Source of the DNA: Mycteria americana
Taxonomy: Eukaryota; Chordata; Aves; Ciconiiformes; Ciconiidae
NCBI RefSeq assembly: GCF_035582795.1
Contig: NC_134368.1
Span: 37,351,001-37,415,000, forward strand
Length of the DNA stretch: 64,000 nt
Reading direction: 5' to 3'
Shown here: in pieces, positions 38,301-50,300 of the stretch
How the letters are laid out: each line of letters begins with the position of its first letter
Numbering within the stretch: the first letter of the stretch is position 1
Notes under the pieces: generated by a model
Seen by the model: the letters and a program-made list of their open reading frames with translations, nothing else
Databases searched by the model: none
Told to the model about the DNA's origin: nothing
Program-made: the position numbers and the translations under genes

Positions 38301-41300
38301 ATGACAAAGGAACACCCAGTGATGTCTGGGACAGAGCTAAAGAAGACAAGGGTGTGCATGTCCTAATGGGCACCTTTCTTTGATTGTTCTTGGCATTGTT
38401 TGTTTTGAGACCAGCGTGACAGAGATTTGTTCCTTTCTCTCTACTCTGCCCTCTATCTTAAATTATGTTAGGGAAAGGATCTTAAAGTTTTAATATCTGG
38501 AACATCCTCTGTCTGCTTTGCTTGTTGGTTGGGCATAGTTTCTGATGGATCAGTTCTGATTTGTTAGTCTGTGATATTTAGCCTCATAGTTAGTCTCATG
38601 TTTAGCTTAATTAGTCTAATATTTAGCAGGTGTGGTCTTCATTCTGTCTGTGGGTGGTATTGCTGAGCCTTTTTGTTTGCAGTGATCTGGTCTTTTTTGC
38701 TAATTTTTTCTAACTTAATCAAAAATTTTGTGTAATAAACTAGAATGTCTGTTATTTTAGAACGTTAGTCCTGTATAGGTGACTGTTGGTATGTCATTTT
38801 CATGCCCTTAGTGTCCATATCACTGAGGAGAATGCAGGTAAGAACAAATGGTTCCACTTCTGCAGTGTAACAGGCTGAAACTGCAAGACAAAACCATTGT
38901 AAAGTTGAAGAATTATATACAGTAGTTTGTGACCCTGCTACTTCTTGTATGACTTGATCCAGTCAGCTGCAGACCTGTGGACAGTCATGATGACTGCGTG
39001 GCCAGTTGATGAACAGCTGAAAGAAACAGGAAAGCAAAGGTATAAGTAGCTTCTGCTTCTCTCCATGGGTCTGACAGTTAGAAAGTGCTACTCTGTCTGT
39101 GTAGTCTAACCTGTTTGATATAGGATGTAGCATCTGCCAAAGGCTTGTGAGTCCAGCTCAAAGCTTCATGTTTAAACTAGGCAAGAGGTATCTTTGAAGA
39201 AGACATCCGAGATTGATTTAAAATAGCAAGTGGTGTCAAATCTGTTCTGTCCCTTGATGGAGTATTTTACTGCTTCAGAACTCACTCTGGAAAAGATCCA
39301 GTTCGAGTCCCAGTTCCAAAAATTCCTTTGGATTTGAATTTGCCCAGCTAGCTATTATACAGGATATGAGAGGGAAGAAATGATGGGGACGGAAGCAGAA
39401 GTCAGGAAATAATTAATTATGTGGTATGTTACCGCAGTTTGACAAAAACCCAATCTGTATTTCATTCATTCCTAGAGAATGACTGCTTGTTTCTGATTCC
39501 ATGGGAAAAGAGACCTTTTAATACTTTCTTAGAAGTCATAAGAAAGAAAGGAAGATATTGTATTAATATACATTCTTAAATGTTGCTATATTGCTTGAAA
39601 TTAATATATATAGTATGTACAGTTGTATTATAGGTAGGTATAAATGAATATATGCTGTAAAGTGTCTTACAGGTCAACACTGTAGAAAGAATTGTCCTTT
39701 TGCTCCATTTAATTTCTTCTAATTTATAGTAGGATGCAGTAATGGAAGAAACTGAGCTATTCTCTATCTTCCATACAGCTATAATGGGAAAAAAAGAGAG
39801 GGAATGTTCTGAGTATATATAGTGGGGAAAATGGGGATCATGGGAACAATCATTCGGACACGAAACAGTCTTGAAATAGTCAGGCTGGGATAAGTTATCT
39901 GGACCTTCTAAGTTACTTCCAGGATCATAGTGACAGAGGGATCACCCACAAGCTGTATGAATCTATTGCTTGTATATTTGCCTTTCCTTTCAGATGTTAC
40001 AGTGTTGTAGGCTGGCACCCATTTTCTGTACATAAAATTAGAACAGTGACTCAGGTCAGAAGTAACAGTTCAAATACAACAGATAGATCTTTATGAAATT
40101 TAAAATAGTCTCTGTGGCTTCCATGCATTTCCATCAATGCCATGCTTCATTTTTGAGAGGCATTTTTGAAGTAGCAGGCTTTCTCGTTCACTGGTAATAA
40201 TCCACAGGCAGGAAGAGCTAAAAGAATGAAAAGTTGTGAGACAGCAGTGTCCCTGGTACCCAGCAGCTTATTATTATACACTTTGTCTCCCGTTCTGCCC
40301 CTCAACTCTGCAAAACAAGATGAAGAAATCCCTTAAGCAGAGCCCTCTTCTTTGCTTCTCTTCCCCTTTTTCCTCCACTTCTAAAACACCCTCACTTCCA
40401 GAGAAGAAGAGATCCCATTGACACGGCTTTTGGGCAAACTACCCTAAAGCTGTGCACTTTCTCCTACTGGGCACTGCTCCGCAGGGGAGGTTGTTCTCAG
40501 CTTTGAGCAGTAGTAATGGGGGTGGGAGGAGATTGGTTACAGCAGGGGATGAGAAGCACGCATTTACATAGGCTCCTTTTCCCTGCCACCTCTCTGCTCT
40601 CCAGCAAGCACAAGTTTATTTTAGCACTGGCCTTCTGAAGCAGGATTAATTTTCCCCTGAATAGGTCAGCCTGGGACAGAGCCAGGATCCATGGCCTTCC
40701 ATAGCTGGGGTGACTCGACAAGCCGGAGATACCTACTAAGTAGGCAGGGATTCTAACTGCTGGGCCTGTGCCCAGTGCAAGAGAAGTATCCTGGAATAAC
40801 CTTTCTGATAAACAGCAGAAAAATCCCTATGCGGTCTTTTTTCAGAGGCTGGTGTCAGGCTGAACCAGGCTATAGTACTACCCTCTGCTGTTGGGATTCT
40901 GGAAAAACGTAAAAGTCAGTGATAAAATCCAGCAAAACGTTAACAAAATAAACTAGGAAAGCAGCAGTATGTGAATACATGAATTATTTCATCCTCTCGT
41001 TTCATATAGTGCTTCAGCCAGTTGAAATGTGCCCTCATATCTTCACTAGCAGTTCAGTTTGTGGCAACAGAATATAGCTAATAGTTCTATTGTTCTTTAG
41101 CACTGGTAGTGTCCTCATGGCTGTGCAAAGCATCTTGTGACCCAGAAATCATACCTTCTGGCATGCTTGTTTGTGTTTCAGTGTGCAGGGTAGATGCAGA
41201 GGAAGGAATTTCCATGCTCGTTTGTGTTTCAGTGTACAGGGGAGATGCAGAGGAAGGAATTTCCATGCTCGTTTGTGTTTCAGTGTACAGGGGAGATGCA

Positions 41301-44300
41301 GAGGAAGGAATTTCCATCAGTAAGTCAGATTTTTGTAACTTTGATTTTTTTTTTTCTTATTATATAGAATTATTAAATTCCTTACTTACAAGCACTTGAG
41401 GTAAAGATGTGTAGATGTGTACAGATAAAGATGTGTACAGCCATCCAAAATTACTCTTGTTTAAGTACAGGATGCATAGAGGTGTCTAGGACTTTTTTTC
41501 TATAGCTAATCTGTGAGCCAGTGTGGAAGCAACACGAAAGTAATCTGATATTTCCATCAGAACTCTAGAGAAGTGCCATCGAGGGGCATTTCCTAGCCCT
41601 AATGCAGTACACCCCTGCTAGACTTGGAGCATGCGTAGCCCTGAACCCTTGCACATCTGCAGATATCCCTGGCAGCTGTAAGAGCTGTGTTTAGGGCTCT
41701 GTTCTGGAACATAACAGCCACATCTGGGCTGACGTCATGGCCCTACTGAAGTAAATGGGCTTGTGGTATATGATTCAGGAAAACCACTGCTTCACTTCAC
41801 AAAACATGTTATAATGCTAAGCCTTGATTCTCATCTTAATGTTCATATCTTTAAATGTGATATTCATGTTTCACTTTTTGATACTGATTTTAAAATCCTT
41901 GCCTTCAATTTCTTTGCCTCAGACATATTGCCCCGACTGTGTGGGGTTCTGATTTAGCTATCAACATACCTTAGAGAAAACAAGTGATGGATCCCTTTCA
42001 AAGAAAAGAAACTTCACACTTTCTGACTAGTACCAAAAAAAAAAATCTAAAAAATCTAAATAAAAGTAGAACTGATCAATAACACTGTGACTCAACTAAT
42101 GTTGTACAGTGATAAATAAAAGCAACTGCAGTCATTAATCCTGTCAGCAGCTCAACAAACTGTTGTATGGTGTGCAGAGGTTTGTGGTGACTTGTTTATG
42201 CAGGCAGTTCATGAATGATAAAATACATCAAACCTATCAAAATATGTGAGTTGATGATTTTTAGAAGTGTGATTTCACTTTGGGAAGTGGCTGTAACAGT
42301 GGAGCTGTGAGGCTGTTCATTGGCTTCCCCTGCCTTCAGGAGTGAATATTTTTATTTCATTTAGAGAAACCCTTTTCTAACATTCAGGCCTGCAACCTCA
42401 AGCTGAGCTTTAAAGGTGAGGACTTTTGTGCTTGTGTTGTAAACAATAATCAGGCCATAACTCTGGGCCCGTTTGGGGGAAGCCAGAGAACCAGTAAAAG
42501 TGCCTGTTTAACCTTCCTTTCCACTTGGGTTTGCTCTTCAGTTTTGGGTTCATTTGGCTTCATTTCCCAGGCTCCTGATAGTAGAAGAGAGAGGAGAGAG
42601 ACTATACCATTGCCTGGCTGGGATGCTGATTTGCACAAGGAATATTCACACCTCAGCTAGGGTGGCAGGAGGACCTGGTTGACTAGAAGTGATCATATTG
42701 CTCTCTACATAGCCCAGGTTTTTGGTTGGCTAGTATTTGATTCCACCACATCAGCGTTTGCAGCAGAAAACAATTCTAATGGAAGATAAAAAACCAGATC
42801 AGTTTTACTTGTAGTCTCAGAACTTGAGGATATGGGTTGAAAAAAGTGGGAATGGGTAAAATCTAATTGTGTCTTTTCTTTCATAGATTTCACAGAGAAA
42901 TGGGAGATGGGAGAATCAGTCCAGCATCTGGTGTGACTGCAGTTGAAGACAAGTTGGCAAACTTAGTTCAGTCTGATTTCATTTCACTCTTGGCCACATT
43001 CTAGTAAGCATCTGTCCAATCACATTTAGTTTGTTTAATTTGCGAGCCCTTTGTGAGTGTAAACTGCTGAAGTCTGAAATTTGAAACACAGAAAAATCAC
43101 CTGTGATAGAAGAGAGGGATCTTTTTCCAAAGATAATAGTCTTTGGACAGGATCCCACAATTTGATGCTACCACATGGGCACCTTCTGAGATGTGTCAAA
43201 AAATCATGCATTAGGAACGTCTGTATCTCTCCATTATAGTTAGCTAGTTGATGTGTAGATAAGGACTCTGTGAATATCTGCATTGGGATAGGCGAATTGC
43301 ACACCAGTTTCCTGCCTGTACCAATCCTGCAGTGTGAAAGAAGAGTTGCTGAGAATTCGTGGGCTCCATTGTATGGAAAGTGGCAGCATCACCAAGTCCA
43401 TTTCAGGAAGGGATATTTGCACAGTCTTGCAAAGACAGTCAGCCTTCTTCCATTAGGTGGCTTTTATAGATCCTAGGTGTTTGGATACTAGGGTGGATCC
43501 TCCTGATTTTTCTTCCCCCCCCCCCCCCCCCACCCCCTTTTTTTTTGTTTTGGTTACTGTGAGTTGCTCTGCAGAGCCTCATCCATCAGTGTGCTCTGAA
43601 TCCCTTACAGAGGCAGACAAACAACAAGCAGTGATCAATGGAGAAATCCTCAGTCCTTACCACCTTTGCGCTCCTCCTGCAATATGAAGCTGGCAGATAA
43701 ATGGTTTAAGGAGCCAAGAGGAAATATCCCTTGTGGAAGAGAATCCCAGGTAGCTTAGAAACCTTGGCATCTGGCTAACTGTCAACTGGTGGGTGTCTGG
43801 CGTGCTGCATTCACTGCCTACTTCTGCCCCTCAGTCACCAGAAACGCTAGCCACTGGACCCCAGAATGATGCTTGCTCTCATCTTTGCAGAATGCTCTGT
43901 CTGCCCTGCAGTTGGGGTTTGGCAGTGTTAGCAAAAATTGAGTGTGGATCTCATGCTATATATTTTTTGCTAATGCTTCTTAACTGGAGCTTGGGGTGTT
44001 TCTCAGTGCAGTAGCCTTTATTCTGGAGGAGTTCTGGTCACAGAGGACCAGTTCAGAAGTAAATGTTTAGTTTGAAACATGCCAGCAAAGTGTCCTAAAT
44101 ATGCCAGCAAAGTGTCCTAAATGATTCACTACTGTGCTCAGTTGGTTGTTTGAGATCTCTGATATGTTGTTTATATAAGGCAGTATTTTTGTAAACTCCC
44201 TTAAGTCTTATGCCATTCCTGTACAGTGTGGGCTGGAGCTGTATACTGGGAGGGGGAAGGGAGACAATTTTCCACTTACCATATAGGGTAGGCAACATAT

Positions 44301-47300
44301 CTGGAATGGAATTGGACCCTTTCTCCAAGTGATGGAATCTCTGGTTAAAATAGGTCGATCCTTTCACTAACCTAGGGCTCATACATTTTCAGTGTGTATG
44401 AAATTGTGTTTTCTTTGTATTGTTTTGTCTTTTTTACATTTTTCTCAGAAAAACTGGCAAATTTAAGAGAAAGGTGATTAGTCAGCAGGAGTTTCAAGCA
44501 GCAATTGAGTGCAGGTAAGAATGATTTTCTTTACCCAGAACCATCTAGCTGTGGGGAGATAGAATTTTAACTTCCTAGGAGTGTTTCCTTAAGCATCCTT
44601 TTTCACAGTGCCTGCAGCTAAGTGCATTCAGGGCACACATATTGTTTTTCTGTATAAGGGAAACTATGTGAAGTAGTTTATCTGTGAATCAGGTTATTTA
44701 AGGGGCAGGGAAATAATGGATTTTCTAGTTGATTTTTCATTTTCAAGCCACAGCTGGACAATCCTCTGCCACCTTCCCATCCTCAGTGTGCCCAACATAC
44801 TGATGTTTTGAATAATAAAAATCTGACAAGCTTTTCATTATTCTTAAAATGTTTATTCTTGCATGTCCCGGTCAGTTGCGTTAGAGATTCTTGTCCTTTG
44901 TCCAGGGCAGTGTGGTGTCTGTAGCTTCAAATGATTGTACAGGTCACTAAATACCCTATATCTTTAAGGGAAATGTTGCATGATTACTTGGTTTTATTTG
45001 CACTTCATTCTGAATAGCTACAGAGAGCAGTTCACCCCTACTACCAAGTAAGCAAGGCAGAGACACCTCTGAAGCTTCAAGAGTTGTCTCCCTGGGTACA
45101 CATTTCCTGCCATCCGTCTCTAACAGGGAGATCTCAACACTGTTGAATGAGTTTGACAGCTCATAATGCTTTGATTGCAGTCTGTCTGAATGCATGGAGG
45201 CATCAGCTTCATGGTGGTTATTGGTCACCAACTTACATTGCTTCGGCACAAATTTTCTTCCTCTTCAGCACTTTCCTGTAGGTCGGATTTATTTTGGATA
45301 CAGAGTTTTTACTGCTGCCAGTGTTTTCACAGCAACAGATACCTTTACTTAAGGGCCCTCCTAATCCTTTCGGACAGAAGCCCAGCTGCACCCAGCTTCT
45401 GCTTTTTCTGGCCATGGTATACCTGCGGATGGCTTGCACTGAGTGTCCAGGATTCTTTAGCCATTTCACCTGTCTCACTAGTGGGCATTTCTGGGTGTTG
45501 TCCTGGAGAGAGGGGAGTCACTCTGAGCTGGACAGTAACAGGTAATGGTTGGAGGAGATCCCACTTCCTGCTCCCACAGATATAACCCAAGTCTGTCCAA
45601 GATTGTGGGGGATGTGAAGCTGTCCTGTCAAACAGCTTAGAAACTGGTGTTCACAGAGAGCTTTCTTCTGTGTTTGCCTCTGGGAACAGATTCCTTTTTT
45701 GCATTGCTTATTCCAGGCTGGGAACAGCAGGCTCTGCTGCACCTCCTACAGTCTCCTTTCCACAAGGAAATAACAGCCGTCTTGGTTGTCACCAGTAGCT
45801 ATAATTCTTCACTGCTTCTTTCTACCTCACTTTTCCTTTGTGTATATTTAAAGACCTCCTTGTCTTGGAGGTGCCATTTCAGTACATTGTTGCATTATCA
45901 ACAGAGCAAAAGACTAAAGTTGGACCGTCAGCTCTGAAATGTCTGTCTGTGGTATCTGCTATGAAAAGCTAATGGGATGGATGTGATGGGTTGGTCCTAG
46001 CCAGCACCTAAGTACCCACACAGCCGCTTGCTCACTCTCCCCTAGGTGGGACAGGGGAGAGAATAGGAAGAGCAAAAGTGAGTGAACTCTTGGGTTGAGA
46101 TAAAGATGTTTAATAAGTGAAAGGTAAAATACAAAGCGATGCAAAGGCAATCACTCACCACCTCCCACAAGAAGACTGATGCCTGGCCAGTCTCTGAGCA
46201 ATAGCTACAATGGCTACCTTGGAAGATAACCCCACCCCCAATTATTATTGCTGAGCATGATATTATATGGTATGGAATAACAGTTTGGCCAGTTTGGGTC
46301 AGCTGTCCTGGCTCTGTCCCATCTTCTTGCGCCCACCCTCCCCAGCCTACTCACTGGAGTGGGGCAGTGTGAGAACAAGAGAAAGCCTTGATGCTGTGCA
46401 AGCACTGTTCAGTGATAGTCAAAAGACTGCTGTGTTATCAACAGTGTTTTAGCCACAAATCCAAAACACAGCAGCATATGGGCTGCTGTGAAGTTAACTC
46501 AATTCCAGCCAGACCCAGTACAACAGAGCTGCTTAACACTAATGCATAGAAGATCAGAAATTGAGGGTACAGTTTCATAGTCGGTGTGAGGATCCTGATA
46601 ACTCAATGGCAGCTCTCGGCTCCTTCTCCCTTCTCATCACGTTCCCCATCTCCTCTCATGTCAGCACTAGCAATCATGCAGCCTTGCAAAAACTGAATTT
46701 TCAGCACGTCCTCAACAGTGAGGTGAAGCTGTTACGTCAGCGGGGGGCTGGGAATGTCCGGCTAGGGCTGAGGAAAATGACAGGAGTGACCTTTCTGGAA
46801 TGGACATGTCAGTCTGTGACATAGCTGAGTGGTTGTTATACTGTGGTTGTACTTAATCGTTCTTATATACCCCTAATTAATCTCCCCCACCTCCACTTAT
46901 TTCCTTCTAAATGACTACTATCACCATGTGGTCTTTAACTCCTACTTCAGCTTTAGAGCAATTAGCTAGAGAAAACTGTATGCGGAAAAAAATATCCAAT
47001 GGTTTGGTTCTCTGAAGCTACAATGCATGAATCTCTCATTAACAGTTAACTAGAAAAAGGAACTTAATATTTAATGTATGCTCCAGAAGCAGATATAAAA
47101 GTTGCTCATATATTATGTATTTCAATGCAATATGGATAGGGGAGATTAATTTTTTACTTTGTGTGTTTTTTCTTAGTGGCTCTCTACATAGGTCTTTAGA
47201 ATGTGATATACAGTGTACAATGTTTTGCAACTTTTTTTTTTGTTAAATCTGAAACGTGTACAACAATGTGGGAAGGCTTCCATATGAAGTTCCTCTTCTG

Positions 47301-50300
47301 AAAAACTGAAGTGGTATTTCTGGAATGTCCTTGCCACTAGATGGCAGGGCGCCCTTTGCATAAAGGAAGCACTACATAGGCTGTGTTCAACGCTAATTTG
47401 CTCTCAGCCTGGCGAAGCTCTCATTTGAGCTTATCGAGAGTTTTGCTGGAGTGAGGAGCGGATGGAATGCTGAAGAGAACTTTAATTATATTATGACCCT
47501 TTGATAGCACCGGCACGCAGTTTTAAATTTTCTGCAGTACAATAGGTATCTTAATTGAATCCCACAGAGCTTGACATAATAAGATAATAAAGAAAAGCTG
47601 TGTTTTAACCACAATTAAACCACAAGTCAGTGTTGGTGAATTTGCTGGAGAAATCCCTGCCTCTTGTACACGTGCAGCATTTGCTGTGCCAAGTTCTGAA
47701 GTACTCAAACAGTCCTTGAAGTGAATTGCTAAGAGGAGACCGGCCCAAGTTGTGACCTTGGAATCTGGCATTAAATAGTTTGGACTGGCAGTTTGCTGCA
47801 GGTGGAAGATCCAGTTATCATTTAGAAGAGTTAAGAGCTCTAATTTTCGATCTTTCACACCAAATTCATCTTAGTGTAATCCTAATAAATTCAACTGAAT
47901 GAAACTTGTGTAATGGTGCTAAGAAACAGGATGCTTCTGTTTAGGCTGGAGTTGTTATAGTCATCAGAATATTAAGACGAGGCAGTTGTGGGATTTACTG
48001 ATCCCAAATATATAGGTGCATCTGGGCAAAAGGGGTGTAACATCCCTCCATTCTCACACAGAGCATTACGCATTGGCAAATGGAAATGACCACACTAAGA
48101 TGAGGTCCACATCACTGAGCCTGTGAGCTAATGAGAGTCGAAGGTAAAAGATGTACCAAAGTGGGTGCTTTGTCATGGTTTTTGTAGCATGACAAAAACT
48201 TCTCTGCTAACACATCTAGAAAACTTGTAGGGAAGTTCTCAAAATTTTGAACTTTTATCTTTTTAGTTGATAGAAAGCTAATTTTTAAATTAGTTGACTC
48301 ATTTAAAAAGTATAATGACAAGTTAACATTGACTTTATGAGGGCATATGATAGTCTTAACACAGTTGCTCAAAACAAAATAAACTGTTTCACAAAAATGT
48401 CAGCATTTTCAAGTTTATATGTTGTGGTGTTTGAAATTGATTAATTTCTCTTTTTCTGGAATAGTTTTTTATACTTTATTCCAAAAATTTAAAAATTCAT
48501 TTAAAAATATTTAAAATGAGTTCATTTATAAAAGGGGTGCGGTTGACAAAATGGGAAGTGTAAGTTCAGTGAAATACATGCTTTGTGAAAAGCTGTTTCA
48601 GAGAGGGCATTGTTCAACACGTTAACTTGTGCAAAGGGTATTTTCAGATGGTGTATGATGTGACATGTTGTGCAATTTTTTAATCACATTTTCAGAAGCT
48701 ACTCACTTGTAGTATTTGCCACTGACTAAGCTTTGTTACAAATGACACTGCTTAAGCCTGTTGGATCGTGACTTGGATCCTTCGGCTTTAATGAAATATA
48801 AGAATTTTTTGCCAAGTTTTGCCAACACTCAGTTTGGGAAAGATCTACATCTGCTTTCAGAGGAAAAAGGTATTGGCTTTCCTAGTCTGTTCCCCAGGGA
48901 TATAGCTCTCGTGGCTGCCTGCATTGGGCATACACTACTCATACGCTACTTGGTTTGCACTTAGCCTTCTTATCTGTCTTACTCATCTGTGCGCAAGGCA
49001 GATTTTAGAGCAGGTTGGTCTGACTGACGGACTTCCAATCACATCTGGACTGGAGTTGGACGTGTATTTTTCCAGGGTATCAGACATGAGGTATCTCCTG
49101 TGTTCCAGCAGGAGATGCTATATTTTTAGCATCCTTGTGGGCATGAGGGAGCAGCTGCAGTGTGCAGATGCCAGCTGTGAGGAGAGCAGGCAGCTCTGGG
49201 CGGTGCTGGCAAAGCTGCCGCTCTTACACTGCTTCTTGCTGAGAGGCGCTTGGTGGAATTGCCCAGACAACCTCAGTGAAAATGAATGGAGTAGCAACTG
49301 CTTTAGTCCATATAATGTAAGATTTCTGATTTGCTGTAACAAAAATACCTCCAAGTTAGTTGTTAGTCGTGACATTTTTAAAGTTCTTTTTCAGAGAAAA
49401 CATCCTGTGTGGATGAAAAGCTCTTCTTTTTTATATCTTTTGTTTTGTTTTGTTTTGTTTTGTTTTGTTTTGTAATAAAGACTCTCTTTTGCTGCCTGCA
49501 CTGTCTGAATGGCTTCCTTTTGCTGTGTCTGCATCTTCAGAAATCTGCTGTAACATCTCCAGCTGTTCTTCAGGGTCAGGAAACAGCACCTCTTGTACCT
49601 TCCAGGTGCCACTGCAGTTCTTGAATCAGGAAGCTGCTTCCCAAAGAAGTCCTTTTCAGCAAGAAATAATCCTTTATTCTGTTTGATAGCCTGTTACCCA
49701 GCCTGGATTCTTCACCCATGGTATATAGATATGGCAATGTTCCTAGGATCAGCCAAAGCAGTTCACACCCTCCATCTTAGGTAATGTTGACAGTCCAGAT
49801 GAAGACCTGGGGTTTACATCATCCTCCTTCATAGATCTCACAGAGGTGATGGGAGGCTGCTGGGCAACTCTTGGATAACAGATGTTCTCAGGCCCCGGTG
49901 GCATGAAAGCTAGACCTGAGCACAGTGTAAAGCAGCCCTGAGAGAGTATGCGGGGAACACAGCCATGGTCCTGCATGGTATCCCTGCTTATGACATCCCC
50001 TCTGAGCTTAGCACCCAGAGGAAGACAACTCTGATAATTCTTGATCATGTGTTCTGGCAGAATCCCCATGAGGCCTCTCGAGATGGTTTTTGACTTGTTG
50101 CCTGCTGTTGGAGCAGCAGTAAGGAGATGGAACTAAGGCCTCGTACTTCCCATAATTAATGTAGAGTTGGCAATGTAAGTCTACCGTTGTCATTTGGTGA
50201 ACTGACTGACCTCTTGGGGAATGTGCGACAAGACGGAACCCCAGTAGCTGAGAAACGCTTGCAGCAGCAGATCCTTACAATGCTGTTGTAGGTGTCTGGT

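Noticed and set aside
48924..49475. 183-codon plus ORF
   Set aside because: Ends in the TTTTG microsatellite and has no recognisable domain; not phase-required between the flanking exons.
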